From Campylobacter bilis (lineage in GTDB: Bacteria > Campylobacterota > Campylobacteria > Campylobacterales > Campylobacteraceae), in contig NZ_WUED01000002.1 in assembly GCF_016806695.1 (NCBI RefSeq), positions 62,001 to 126,000 on the forward strand: a DNA stretch of 64,000 bases. Reading direction: 5' to 3'. Within the stretch, counting starts at the first letter, position 1. Each line of letters begins with the position of its first letter. A model generated the notes under the pieces. That model did no database searches, had not been told where the DNA came from, and saw only the letters and a program-made list of their open reading frames with translations. A program made the translations under genes and the position numbers. Of the stretch, positions 47,068-56,116 are shown piece after piece.

Positions 47068-48231
47068 ATGTTAGAAAAAAAATTAATTAAATTTATTTTA
47101 AAAAAATGGAATTATGGAGATTTTAGAATTGTTTTTTGGGATAAAGAAGAAGTTTTTATTGGAAAAAAACCTAGTAAGTTTTCTTTAATTTTTAAAGAAA
47201 AAATTCCTTTTTTAAAATTATTTGAGGATACAAGTTTAGTTTTTGCTAAACATTATATGGAAGCTAAACTTGATATAGAAGGTGATTATGATGAAATTGC
47301 TAAAGTGTTGTATTATTTTTCTAATCGACGTTTTTTAAAAAATAAAGAACAAGTATTAAGTAAAATCAATCAAAAACAAGAAAGTAAAAATATTAAGAGC
47401 CATTATGATATAGGCAATGATTTTTATAAACTTTGGCTTGATGATACGATGAGTTATTCTTGTGCGTATTTTAAAAATTGCAATGATACGCTTTATGAGG
47501 CTCAGATTAATAAAATAGAACACACTCTTAAAAAACTTGATTTAAAGCAAAATGAGAAGCTTTTAGATATTGGTTGTGGTTGGGGTTGGCTTTCTATAAC
47601 AGCGGCACAAAAATATGGAGTTAAAGTTCTAGGGATTACTATTTCGCAAGAACAATGCAAAAAAGCTCAAGAAAGAGTAAAAGAATTAGGACTTGAGGAC
47701 AAAGTAGAAATAAGGCTTCAAAATTATCAAGATTTAGAATTTGAAAATTATTTTGATAAAGTTGTTTCAGTGGGTATGTTTGAACATGTGGGTAAGGAAA
47801 ATTTAGGGCTTTATTTTATGAAAGCTAAGCAAGTGTTAAAGCCAGGAGGAACTATGCTTTTACACTCTATTTTAGCTATGTTTGAAGGTCATACTAATGC
47901 TTGGATAGATAGGTATATTTTCCCGGGGGGTTATTTACCTTCTTTAAGGGAAGTTGTAAGTACTATGAGCGAGTGGGATTTTCACCTTCTTTTAGCTGAA
48001 AGTTTAAGAATTCATTATGCTAAAACTTTGGATTTATGGGAGCAAAACTTCAATCAAGTTTTAGATGAGGTGAGAAAAAACTATGATGAGGAATTTATAA
48101 GAATGTGGAATTTGTATTTGCGTTCTTGTGCGTCTGCTTTTCGTATTGGAAGTGTAGATTTGTTCCAATTTTTAATTACTAAAGAAATCAATAACAATTT
48201 AAGCCTTACTAAAGAATATATTTATAAGTAA
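47068..48231 (+). CDS. cfa: Cyclopropane-fatty-acyl-phospholipid synthase
   Basis: A 387-residue methyltransferase. The N-terminal lipid-binding part (about 1-100) is followed by the SAM-dependent fold with LDIGCGWGWLS near 165, YDIGNDFYKLWLD and the C-terminal GG-loop FPGGYLPS. It converts unsaturated membrane acyl chains to cyclopropane forms in stationary phase and acid stress. The gene carries a G6 run (codons PGGY) with no frameshift. A T-rich leader with a TGTAAAAT -10 candidate precedes it. Confidence 0.94.
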   Translation: MLEKKLIKFILKKWNYGDFRIVFWDKEEVFIGKKPSKFSLIFKEKIPFLKLFEDTSLVFAKHYMEAKLDIEGDYDEIAKVLYYFSNRRFLKNKEQVLSKINQKQESKNIKSHYDIGNDFYKLWLDDTMSYSCAYFKNCNDTLYEAQINKIEHTLKKLDLKQNEKLLDIGCGWGWLSITAAQKYGVKVLGITISQEQCKKAQERVKELGLEDKVEIRLQNYQDLEFENYFDKVVSVGMFEHVGKENLGLYFMKAKQVLKPGGTMLLHSILAMFEGHTNAWIDRYIFPGGYLPSLREVVSTMSEWDFHLLLAESLRIHYAKTLDLWEQNFNQVLDEVRKNYDEEFIRMWNLYLRSCASAFRIGSVDLFQFLITKEINNNLSLTKEYIYK

Positions 48232-48250
48232 AAACTAAACTTCAATTCGA

Positions 48251-48256
48251 TATAAT
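48251..48256 (+). promoter_or_regulatory. rpsB-tsf promoter -10
   Basis: TATAAT at 48251-48256 lies 88 bp before the rpsB ATG, giving a leader of about 80 nt, long for Campylobacter. No good -35 is visible. Confidence 0.6.
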
Positions 48257-48274
48257 CACACTTTCATTTCACAC

Positions 48275-48316
48275 GCATCAATCCTTTTAGCTTGTAAAAT
48301 TAAAGGATGCGGAGGA
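48275..48316 (+). promoter_or_regulatory. Structured 5' leader of rpsB
   Basis: ATCCTTT (48281-48287) pairs with AAAGGAT (48302-48308), and GCATC (48275-48279) can instead pair with GATGC (48306-48310), so the two stems compete. A GGAGG-like run follows. Ribosomal protein S2 is known to regulate its own operon in other bacteria through the leader; a similar role here is inference. Confidence 0.45.
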
Positions 48317-48344
48317 ATAAAGCTAAATTGTTAAGGAGAATTTT

Positions 48345-49130
48345 ATGGTCAGTATGAGAGATTTATTAGAGTGTGGTGTTCATTTTGGGCATCAAACAAG
48401 ACGTTGGAATCCAAAAATGAAAAAATTTATTTTTGGTGAAAGAAAAGGCATTTATGTAATTGATTTACAAAAAACCTTAAGATATTTTAGATATACATAT
48501 AATATTGTCCGTGATGCTGCTGCTGAGGGTAAAACCATACTTTTTGTTGGAACTAAAAAGCAAGCAGGAGGAGCGATAAAAGAATATGCTGAAAAATGCG
48601 GTATGCCTTATGTCAATCATAGATGGCTTGGTGGTATGATGACAAATTTTGGAACTATACGTCAATCTATTAGAAAATTAGAAGTTATTGAAAAAATGGA
48701 AGAAGATGGAAGTATTAAGCTTTTAACTAAGAAAGAAGCTTTAATGCTTACTCGAAAAAAAGAAAAATTATTAGCTTATCTTGGTGGTATCCGTTATATG
48801 AAAACACAACCTGATATGATTTTTGTTATTGATACGGTAAAAGAAAAAATTGCTGTTCAAGAAGCTAATAGATTAAAAATCCCTGTAGTAGCACCGCTTG
48901 ATACTAATTGTGATCCTGATTTGGTAACTTATCCAATTCCAGGAAATGATGATGCCATCCGTTCAGTACAGCTTTTTTGTCAAGAAATGGCTGAGGCTAT
49001 TAATGAAGGCAAGGCTTTAAGAGAGCAAGATGATCAGCCTGTAGTAAACGAAGAAAAAGAAATCACAGATGAAGAGAAAAAAGAAGTTTTAGATGAAGCT
49101 ATAGAAGACTTTGATGAGGAGCAAGAATAA
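48345..49130 (+). CDS. rpsB: 30S ribosomal protein S2
   Basis: A 261-residue S2 with [22 protein letters not shown] at the N-terminus and the later [16 protein letters not shown] and [11 protein letters not shown] segments. It sits on the 30S head-body junction. AAGGAG precedes the ATG. An acidic C-terminal tail (about 225-261) is longer than in E. coli. Its stop overlaps the tsf start by 1 bp. Confidence 0.98.
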   Translation: MVSMRDLLECGVHFGHQTRRWNPKMKKFIFGERKGIYVIDLQKTLRYFRYTYNIVRDAAAEGKTILFVGTKKQAGGAIKEYAEKCGMPYVNHRWLGGMMTNFGTIRQSIRKLEVIEKMEEDGSIKLLTKKEALMLTRKKEKLLAYLGGIRYMKTQPDMIFVIDTVKEKIAVQEANRLKIPVVAPLDTNCDPDLVTYPIPGNDDAIRSVQLFCQEMAEAINEGKALREQDDQPVVNEEKEITDEEKKEVLDEAIEDFDEEQE

Positions 49131-50203
49131 TGACTGAAATTACTGCTGCTATGGTAAAAGAACTCCGTGAAAGCACGGGAGCGGGAATGATGGATTGTAA
49201 AAATGCTTTAAGTGAGACTCAAGGTGATTTTGATAAAGCCGTTCAGCTTTTAAGAGAAAAAGGTTTAGGTAAGGCTGCTAAAAAAGCTGATAGACTTGCG
49301 GCTGAAGGTTTGGTGAGTGTAAAGATAAGCGATGATTTTACAAGTGCGACTGTAAGTGAGATTAATTCTGAAACAGACTTTGTGGCTAAAAATGATCAAT
49401 TTATTGCTTTGACAAAAGATACAACAACTCACATTCAAAACAATGGTTTGCAAACTGTAGAAGAACTTTATTTAAGTACAATTAAAGGCGTACAATTTGA
49501 AGAATATTTAAAAAGTCAAATTGCAACTATAGGTGAAAATTTAGTTGTAAGAAGATTTGCTACTTTAAAAGCAGGTGAAAATGGCGTTGTAAATGGCTAT
49601 ATTCATACTAATGGACGTGTAGGAGTTATTATCGGTGCTACTTGTGATAATGCTGAAATGGCTTTAAAATCAAGAGATTTTTTAAAGCAACTTTGCATGC
49701 ATATTGCTGCAATGAAACCAAGTTATTTGAGTTATGAAGATTTAGATATGGCTTTTATAGAAAATGAATATAAGGCTTTGGTTGCTGAACTTGAAAAAGA
49801 AAATGAAGAAAGACGCAGACTTAAAGATCCTAATAAACCTGAACATAAAATTCCTCAATTTGCAAGCCGTAAGCAACTTAATGATGAGATTTTAAAAAAA
49901 GCCCAAGATGCTATTAAAGAAGAATTAAAAGCTCAAGGAAAACCTGAAAAAATTTGGGATAATATTATTCCAGGTAAAATGAATAGTTTTATCGCGGAGA
50001 ATTCGCAGCTTGATAGTAAGCTTACTTTAATGGGTCAATTTTATGTTATGGATGATAAAAAAACCGTAGAACAAGTAATTAGTCAAAAAGAACAAGAATG
50101 GGGTGGGAAAATTAAAATCGTTGATTTTATCCGTTTTGAAGTAGGTGAAGGATTAGAAAAGAAAACCGAAGATTTTGCAGCTGAAGTTGCAGCGCAACTT
50201 TAA
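49130..50203 (+). CDS. tsf: Elongation factor Ts
   Basis: A 357-residue EF-Ts with the N-terminal UBA-like domain (VKELRESTGAGMMDCKNAL), the conserved SEINSETDFVAKN, and a duplicated core domain. It recycles EF-Tu by nucleotide exchange. It is about 75 residues longer than E. coli EF-Ts, as in other epsilonproteobacteria. Overlap with rpsB implies coupled translation. Confidence 0.98.
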   Translation: MTEITAAMVKELRESTGAGMMDCKNALSETQGDFDKAVQLLREKGLGKAAKKADRLAAEGLVSVKISDDFTSATVSEINSETDFVAKNDQFIALTKDTTTHIQNNGLQTVEELYLSTIKGVQFEEYLKSQIATIGENLVVRRFATLKAGENGVVNGYIHTNGRVGVIIGATCDNAEMALKSRDFLKQLCMHIAAMKPSYLSYEDLDMAFIENEYKALVAELEKENEERRRLKDPNKPEHKIPQFASRKQLNDEILKKAQDAIKEELKAQGKPEKIWDNIIPGKMNSFIAENSQLDSKLTLMGQFYVMDDKKTVEQVISQKEQEWGGKIKIVDFIRFEVGEGLEKKTEDFAAEVAAQL

Positions 50204-50214
50204 AAACAGTTAAA

Positions 50215-50850
50215 ATGGAACTTTTAAGAGCGGAAAATATTGGGCATAGTTTTGATTATCCGCTCTTTGATAATTTAAATTTACATTTAAATGCGAAAGA
50301 TTGTGTCGCTATACAAGGCACTAGTGGTTGCGGTAAATCTACTCTTTTACACATACTTTCTTCTTTATTACGTCCAAAAAAAGGTGAGGTTTTTTTTAAA
50401 GGTTGCAATCTTTATCAAGTCAGCGATAATGAAAGAATTAAAATTCGTCGTTATGATTTTGGGATTATTTTTCAAACGCATTATTTATTTAAAGGCTTTT
50501 CTACTTTGGAGAATGTCGAACTTGCTAGCGTTTTATCAGGAGAAAGTTTGGATGAGGGAATTTTAAAAAATTTAGGCATTGATAAACTTCTAAATCAAAA
50601 AATAAGCAAATTAAGCGGAGGACAACAACAACGTGTTAGTATTGCACGTGTACTTTGTAAAAAACCAAAACTTATTTTTGCAGATGAAGCTACGGGAAAT
50701 TTGGATTTTGAAAACGCACAAAATGTGATAGAACTTTTAATTTCTTATGTTAAAGAAAATAATGCAGCTTTATTTTTTGTTACTCATGATAGTAAGCTTG
50801 CAAGTTTTTGTGATAAAACCTATACTATAAACACTCATGGAATTTATTAA
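50215..50850 (+). CDS. ABC transporter ATP-binding protein, LolD/MacB type
   Basis: A 211-residue ATPase with Walker A GTSGCGKST, Q-loop FQTHYLF, signature KLSGGQQQRVSIARVL and Walker B LIFADEATGNLD. The TGNLD ending is the mark of the LolD/MacB/FtsE group, which extract lipoproteins or move substrates across the inner membrane. No permease gene adjoins it, so its partner is encoded elsewhere. It lies 11 bp after tsf and overlaps fliR by 14 bp, an odd setting in which both may be expressed from the tsf transcript. Confidence 0.87.
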   Translation: MELLRAENIGHSFDYPLFDNLNLHLNAKDCVAIQGTSGCGKSTLLHILSSLLRPKKGEVFFKGCNLYQVSDNERIKIRRYDFGIIFQTHYLFKGFSTLENVELASVLSGESLDEGILKNLGIDKLLNQKISKLSGGQQQRVSIARVLCKKPKLIFADEATGNLDFENAQNVIELLISYVKENNAALFFVTHDSKLASFCDKTYTINTHGIY

Positions 50851-51604
50851 TTATTTAGGTGATAAAAATGTTGTAACTTTTATGTTGCTTTTTGCTAGAA
50901 TGAGTGGTCTTATGGTTTTTTTTCCTTTCTTCTCACATAATTCTATTCCTGTGATAATCAAAAGTACTTTAGTTCTTTTTTTAACTATTTATTTATATCC
51001 TTTGGCAAAGCTAGAGTCTTTACATTTGGATAGTTTTTTTATTTTACAGCTTATTAGTGAAGTGGTTTTTGGGATGATAGCTGGACTTATGCTACAAATC
51101 ATTTTTGTTATTCTTATGATGGCGGGTGAGCAAATCGCATTTACTATGGGTTTTACTATAGCAAATGTATTAGATCCAAGTTTAGGTATTGCTATGCCTA
51201 TTACAGCACAAATTTTAAATTTATTGGCTTTGATATTTTTTCTTGCTTTTGATGGGCATCATTTAATGCTTTTATTTTTAAGCCATTCTTTAGGATACAT
51301 TAATTTAGGCGGGTTTTATTTGCATGAAAATTTAATGCATTATTTAAATATAGGTATGTTAAATATTTTTATTATAGGTTTTACTATGAGTTTTCCTATA
51401 CTTGCGATTTCGCTTTTAGCGGACGTTGTTTTTGGAATTTTGATGAAAACTATGCCACAATTTAATCTTTTAGTAATTGGATATCCTGTAAAAATTGCCA
51501 TAGGTTTTGTAGTTTTGATGGCTATTTTGCTTGTGATGATGCAATATTTTAAGAATTTAATTTTAGAAGTTTTAACACATATGCAAACTCTTTTTTTTTC
51601 CTAA
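50837..51604 (+). CDS. fliR: Flagellar export apparatus protein FliR
   Basis: A 255-residue membrane protein of about six helices with the FliR/SpaR pattern: N-terminal TFMLLFARMSGLMVFFPFF, a conserved EVVFGMIAGLMLQI segment and C-terminal MPQFNLLVIGYPVKIAIG. It is part of the type III export gate of the flagellum. It is separated from other flagellar genes, as is common in Campylobacter. Its start overlaps the ATPase gene by 14 bp. Confidence 0.95.
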   Translation: MEFINYLGDKNVVTFMLLFARMSGLMVFFPFFSHNSIPVIIKSTLVLFLTIYLYPLAKLESLHLDSFFILQLISEVVFGMIAGLMLQIIFVILMMAGEQIAFTMGFTIANVLDPSLGIAMPITAQILNLLALIFFLAFDGHHLMLLFLSHSLGYINLGGFYLHENLMHYLNIGMLNIFIIGFTMSFPILAISLLADVVFGILMKTMPQFNLLVIGYPVKIAIGFVVLMAILLVMMQYFKNLILEVLTHMQTLFFS

Positions 51605-51660
51605 GGAAAGGATAAATGAAATTATCGTAAAATGATAATTATTTTTCAAGGATTAAAGTG

Positions 51661-52878
51661 ATGAAAATTTTACTTTTAAATGAAAACCCTGTAGTTTCAA
51701 GGCTTGTGAGTTTGAGTGCAAAAAAAATGTCTTGTGATTTTGAAGAGCTTGATGCTTATAATGAAAATTTATCCCATTATGATGTCATTGTTGTAGATAG
51801 TGATACTCCTGCACCTTTAAAGATTCTTAAAGAAAAATGTGAAAGATTGATTTTTTTAGCTCCACGTAATCAAGATATAGATCTTGATGTGCAAATTTTG
51901 CAAAAACCTTTTTTACCTACAGATTTTTTAAATTTGTTTAATGATCAAGATGTTAAAGAACCTGACTTAGTGCAATCTTTAGTTTTAAATAATGATGAAA
52001 ATTCTCATATTGATGATGATTTATCAGCTGATTTAAATTTAGATGATACGCTTGATGATGATAGCTTAAATATAAATTCAGACAATGATTTAGAAGACTT
52101 AAGTTTAAATGATAAGATTGAAGAAGAAAGTCTTGTTGATGGAGAAAAAACTCAAATACTACAAGATCATCACACAGAAGAAGAACAATCTCAAGATCAA
52201 AACAAGCCTAATTTAGAAGAAAAATTACATACTATAGAAAATGAAGAAGAACTTGCAAAAGATCATGAATTAAAAACTCCATTAGATCCTAATTTAGATG
52301 AAATTTCTGTTGAAGAACAAGAAAAAGAAATGAGTTTTGACGATATTCCTGAGGATGCTGAATTTTTAGGTCAAGCAAAAGAAGATGAAAATTTACAAGA
52401 AACTACAGAGGAATTTGATCCTGTTGTAGAAGAACAGATACAAGAACAAATACAAGATTTTGCTTCTAATTTAAGCACTCAAGATCAAATTAAAGAAGAA
52501 TTAGCACAGCTTGATGAGCTTGATGATCTTAAAAATGATGATAGTAATAAAGTTTTAGAAGACTTTAAAGACGAGCCGATTTTAAATGAGGAAGAATTGC
52601 CAACTCATGATGAGGAACTTGTTGTGCCGCATTTTAATGATTTTGATGCTTTAACAGAAAGTGAGATACAAGAAGCTCTTGGGGAAGAAGTATTGGTAAA
52701 AGATGAAAAAACTCATCTTGTAAAATTGAAAAATGATGCCAATGAAGAAATAGTTAATGAGCTTAGTCAGAGTATAGCAGGAGCTATTACTTCAAGTATT
52801 AAAGGTGATGCTTTAAAAGCAGCACTTAAGGGCATGAATATGAATATAAATATAAATATTAGTTTTAATGAGGATTGA
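51661..52878 (+). CDS. Highly acidic protein with a receiver-like N-terminal domain
   Basis: A 405-residue very acidic protein. Residues about 1-100 look like a degenerate receiver: strand ILLLNENPV, a central aspartate in VIVVDSDTP and a Lys-Pro pair in LQKPFLPTDF that mimic CheY Asp57 and Lys109, but the N-terminal acidic pair is missing. A long Asp/Glu-rich, low-complexity linker (about 105-355) follows, then a small C-terminal region (about 360-405, LSQSIAGAITSSIKG). I do not know its function. It overlaps gmk by 11 bp. ATG 51661 is preferred to GTG 51658. Confidence 0.72.
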   Translation: MKILLLNENPVVSRLVSLSAKKMSCDFEELDAYNENLSHYDVIVVDSDTPAPLKILKEKCERLIFLAPRNQDIDLDVQILQKPFLPTDFLNLFNDQDVKEPDLVQSLVLNNDENSHIDDDLSADLNLDDTLDDDSLNINSDNDLEDLSLNDKIEEESLVDGEKTQILQDHHTEEEQSQDQNKPNLEEKLHTIENEEELAKDHELKTPLDPNLDEISVEEQEKEMSFDDIPEDAEFLGQAKEDENLQETTEEFDPVVEEQIQEQIQDFASNLSTQDQIKEELAQLDELDDLKNDDSNKVLEDFKDEPILNEEELPTHDEELVVPHFNDFDALTESEIQEALGEEVLVKDEKTHLVKLKNDANEEIVNELSQSIAGAITSSIKGDALKAALKGMNMNININISFNED

Positions 52879-53500
52879 GAAATTGCAAGGTTTTATTTTG
52901 TTGGTTTCAGGTCCTAGTGGATCAGGTAAATCAACTCTTTTAAAAAAACTTTTTGATGAATTTCAAGATGAACTTTATTTTTCTATTTCTTCTACAACGC
53001 GTGCACCAAGAGAAGATGAAAAAAATGGAGTTGATTATTATTTTGTTTCCCGCGAAGAATTTCAAAAAGATATAAATAATGATTATTTTTTAGAATGGGC
53101 AAAAGTACATGAAAATTTTTATGGTACTTCTTTTAAACATACTAAAAATGCTTTATGTAAAGGAAAAATAGTTGTTTTTGATATAGATGTGCAAGGTTTT
53201 AAGATTGTAAAGGAAAAGATGCAAGATAATATCGTGTCTGTCTTTGTGACTACAAAAAATAAAGAAGAATTAAAAAAAAGACTTATTAAGCGAAATACTG
53301 ATACAATAATACAACTAGAAAAAAGATTACAAAACGCTAGTAATGAGATTAAAGAGCTTTGTGAATATGATTATTTAATTATCAATGATAAAATAGAGCA
53401 AAGTTATGAAGCATTGCGAGCGATTTTAATCGCCCATAAATTTAAAACCAAAGGGCAAAATCTAGAGCAAATTCAAAATATTTGGAATGAAGGAGAATAA
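52868..53500 (+). CDS. gmk: Guanylate kinase
   Basis: A 210-residue kinase with P-loop [33 protein letters not shown] and the lid region. It phosphorylates GMP to GDP. The ATG at 52868 is inside the preceding gene; a later start at the GFILLV strand is possible but would lose the family lead. Its stop is 1 bp before tatA. Confidence 0.96.
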   Translation: MRIEKLQGFILLVSGPSGSGKSTLLKKLFDEFQDELYFSISSTTRAPREDEKNGVDYYFVSREEFQKDINNDYFLEWAKVHENFYGTSFKHTKNALCKGKIVVFDIDVQGFKIVKEKMQDNIVSVFVTTKNKEELKKRLIKRNTDTIIQLEKRLQNASNEIKELCEYDYLIINDKIEQSYEALRAILIAHKFKTKGQNLEQIQNIWNEGE

Positions 53501-53501
53501 A

Positions 53502-53735
53502 ATGGGTGGTTGGTCAAGTCCGAGTCATTGGTTGGTTATTTTATTAATTGTCGTATTGCTTTTTGGTGCAAAGAAAATTCCAGAACTTGCTAAAGGCTTA
53601 GGTAAGGGTATTAAGACCTTTAAAGATGAGATGAATAATGATGAAATAGCAAAAAATACTCAAAAAATTGAAGAAAAACAAAATGCCAATACTGAGTCAG
53701 CAGATGTTAACTTAGATGAAAATAAAAAAGTTTAA
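53502..53735 (+). CDS. tatA: Twin-arginine translocase subunit TatA
   Basis: A 77-residue TatA with one membrane helix ([21 protein letters not shown]), the [21 protein letters not shown] amphipathic helix and an acidic tail. It forms the pore for folded, twin-arginine signalled proteins such as the Rieske subunit at 44044. AAGGAG precedes ATG 53502, so I reject the upstream in-frame start at 53487. Confidence 0.95.
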   Translation: MGGWSSPSHWLVILLIVVLLFGAKKIPELAKGLGKGIKTFKDEMNNDEIAKNTQKIEEKQNANTESADVNLDENKKV

Positions 53736-53745
53736 GGTTTAATTT

Positions 53746-55338
53746 TTGAAGAGTATTGTTTTTAATGAAATTAAAAAGATTTTAGAATGTGACTTTGTGC
53801 TTGAAAATCCTAAAGATAAAAATTTAGCACATTTTGCTACTCCTTTAGCTTTTTCTTTGGCCAAAGAATTAAAAAAATCTCCTGTACTTATTGCAAATGA
53901 TTTGGCAAGTAAATTTGCTAATCATGTTTGTTTTGAGAGTGTTCAAGCTGTAAATGGGTATTTGAATTTTAAAATTTCAAAAGCTTTTTTAAATAAATTA
54001 GCAACTAAGGCTTTAAAACAGCCTAATGCTTTTACCAAAGGAGAAAAAAAGCAAGAAAGTTTCTTGCTTGAGTATGTGAGTGCAAATCCTACAGGACCCT
54101 TGCATATAGGGCATGCAAGGGGTGCTGTTTTTGGAGATACTTTAGCAAGACTTGCAAGACATTTAGGCTATAGATTTGATACGGAATATTATGTTAATGA
54201 TGCGGGCAATCAGATTTATTTATTAGGCCTTTCTGTTTTGCTTAGTGTTAAGGAAAATATTTTAAAAGAAAAAGTCAATTATCCTGAACAATACTATAAA
54301 GGCAGATATATTGTTGATTTAGCTAAGGAGGCTTTTGAGAAATTTGGTGAACAATTTTTTAGCCAAGAGAATATAGCTGCGTTAGCTTCTTGGGCAAAAG
54401 ACAAGATGCTTTTTTTAATTAAAAAAAATTTAGAACAAGCAAAGATTAAAATCGATACTTATGCTAATGAAAGTTCGTATTATGATGCTTTAAATGCAAC
54501 TTTAAATTCTTTAAAAGAGCACAAAGGTATTTATGAAAAAGAAGGCAAAATTTGGCTTGCGTCTTCGCAAAAAGGCGATGAAAAGGATCGTGTGATTATC
54601 CGCGAGGATGGAAGAGGGACTTATTTAGCAGCTGACATTGTTTATCATAAAGATAAAATGAGTCGTTCTTATGATAAGTGTATTAATATTTGGGGTGCTG
54701 ATCATCATGGATATATTTTTAGGATAAAAGCAGCAATGGAATTTTTGGGTTTTAATCCTGATAATCTTGAGATTATTTTAGCACAAATGGTTTCTTTGCT
54801 TAAGGATGGAGAACCTTATAAAATGAGTAAAAGAGCAGGCAATTTTATTTTGATGAGTGATGTAATAGAAGAAATAGGAAGCGATGCTTTGCGTTATATT
54901 TTCTTAAGTAAAAAATGCGATACACATTTAGAATTTGATATAAGCGATTTGCAAAAACAAGATAATTCCAATCCTGTATATTATATTAATTATGCGCATG
55001 CTAGAATTCATCAAGTATTTGCCAAAGCGGGTAAAAAGATAGATGATGTTATTGATGCTAATTTACAAAGTTTAAATCAAGATGGGGTTAATTTACTGTT
55101 TGAAGCTTTGAATTTAAAAACTATTTTAAATGATGCTTTTGAAGCAAGAGCTTTACAAAAAATTCCTGATTATCTTAAAAATTTAGCTGCAAGTTTTCAT
55201 AAGTTTTATAATGAAAATAAAGTTATAGGTTCTATTAATGAAAATGATTTGCTTAAACTCTTTGCTTTAATCGCCCTTAGTATTAAAACTGCATTTGCTT
55301 TAATGGGTATTGAAGCAAAAGATAAAATGGAGCATTAA
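53746..55338 (+). CDS. argS: Arginyl-tRNA synthetase
   Basis: A 530-residue class Ia synthetase. The HIGH motif is HIGHARGAVFGDTLAR, and KMSKRAGNF is the second ATP motif. The N-terminal Arg-tRNA domain (about 1-75) and the C-terminal DALR anticodon domain (about 420-530) are present. It starts at TTG 53746, 10 bp after tatA. No frameshift is seen. Confidence 0.97.
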   Translation: MKSIVFNEIKKILECDFVLENPKDKNLAHFATPLAFSLAKELKKSPVLIANDLASKFANHVCFESVQAVNGYLNFKISKAFLNKLATKALKQPNAFTKGEKKQESFLLEYVSANPTGPLHIGHARGAVFGDTLARLARHLGYRFDTEYYVNDAGNQIYLLGLSVLLSVKENILKEKVNYPEQYYKGRYIVDLAKEAFEKFGEQFFSQENIAALASWAKDKMLFLIKKNLEQAKIKIDTYANESSYYDALNATLNSLKEHKGIYEKEGKIWLASSQKGDEKDRVIIREDGRGTYLAADIVYHKDKMSRSYDKCINIWGADHHGYIFRIKAAMEFLGFNPDNLEIILAQMVSLLKDGEPYKMSKRAGNFILMSDVIEEIGSDALRYIFLSKKCDTHLEFDISDLQKQDNSNPVYYINYAHARIHQVFAKAGKKIDDVIDANLQSLNQDGVNLLFEALNLKTILNDAFEARALQKIPDYLKNLAASFHKFYNENKVIGSINENDLLKLFALIALSIKTAFALMGIEAKDKMEH

Positions 55339-55360
55339 ATTTCATAAATTTTTACTGTTT

Positions 55361-55669
55361 TTAATAATGGAGTAAAAATACTGCTATGATTGTAATGACA
55401 ATGCCTAAAATTCCTATTTTATTTAATTTTTCTTTGTATAAAATCCAGCCTCCAAGGCAAGTCCCTAAGATTCCTATTGCACCCCAGGTTGAATAAGCAA
55501 TGCTTAAAGGTGCATATTTTAAAGAAAAAGAAAGTAAAAAGAATGCTAATATAGCATGAATGATTGCAGCTACGCCCCAAATTTTGTATTTAAAACCATG
55601 AGATTTTTTTAATAATAAATTAGCCACTATATCCAAGAATGCTGATAATATTATAAATATAATATACAT
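55361..55669 (-). CDS. Small multidrug resistance (SMR) protein, second subunit
   Basis: A 102-residue four-helix SMR/EmrE-like protein. The catalytic acidic residue normally in helix 1 (Glu14) is replaced by an Asp in ILSAFLDIVANLLLKKS, and the helix-2/3 GAIGILG region is present. With the adjoining gene it would form a heterodimeric efflux pump of the EbrAB or YkkCD type, or a guanidinium exporter. Cj1173-Cj1174 are reported as such a pair (literature). Its start overlaps the preceding stop by 1 bp. Confidence 0.82.
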   Translation of the reverse strand: MYIIFIILSAFLDIVANLLLKKSHGFKYKIWGVAAIIHAILAFFLLSFSLKYAPLSIAYSTWGAIGILGTCLGGWILYKEKLNKIGILGIVITIIAVFLLHY

Positions 55670-56010
55670 TATTCTTTCACCTCACCAATATTTATCATAA
55701 TAATGCCTATAATAGCAAGGGTGATACCTATGATTTGCATTAAACTTAAGCTTTCTTTAAACACAATAAAGGAGATTAAAAGTATGAAAATAATACCTAG
55801 AAGTTCCCAAATGGCATAGGCAATTCCTACTTGAATTTTTTTAATCGCTTTACCCATAAAAAAATAAGAAAAAGCTATAAATAAAGTCATGAAAATATAG
55901 CCTAAAATTTGATTTTCTATTTTTAAAAAACTAGTACCTAAAACTTCAAATGCTATAGCAGCAATTAAAAAAAGCCAAGCCATAAAAAGTTCTTTTTTTG
56001 CAATATCCAA
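55669..56010 (-). CDS. Small multidrug resistance (SMR) protein, first subunit
   Basis: A 113-residue four-helix SMR protein with the conserved Glu in helix 1 (FEVLGTSFLK) and the VGIAYAIWELLGI segment in helix 3. The TTG at 56010 has AAGGAG five bases upstream, giving MDIAKKELF; ATG 55983 would be an alternative that keeps the helices. It is the first gene of the SMR pair, divergent from yebC. Substrates are probably cationic drugs or guanidinium. Confidence 0.82.
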   Translation of the reverse strand: MDIAKKELFMAWLFLIAAIAFEVLGTSFLKIENQILGYIFMTLFIAFSYFFMGKAIKKIQVGIAYAIWELLGIIFILLISFIVFKESLSLMQIIGITLAIIGIIMINIGEVKE

Positions 56011-56116
56011 AAATTCTCCTTAATTAAAATCGCAAAATCATACCATTTAAAGCTTTAATTAGTCTTTTTAGTTTATACTTTATAAATTTAAAATCTTTAA
56101 AAGAAAGTGAGAATTT

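Noticed and set aside
47932-47942. CCCGGGGGG in cfa as a possible phase-variable tract
   Set aside because: Only six G, and they lie in a conserved in-frame PGG motif of the enzyme; too short to be a typical contingency tract.
51621-51646. Fur-box-like ATGATAATTATT near the acidic protein gene
   Set aside because: Only about half of the inverted consensus is present, in a region where AT-rich words are frequent, and the neighbouring genes have no iron role.
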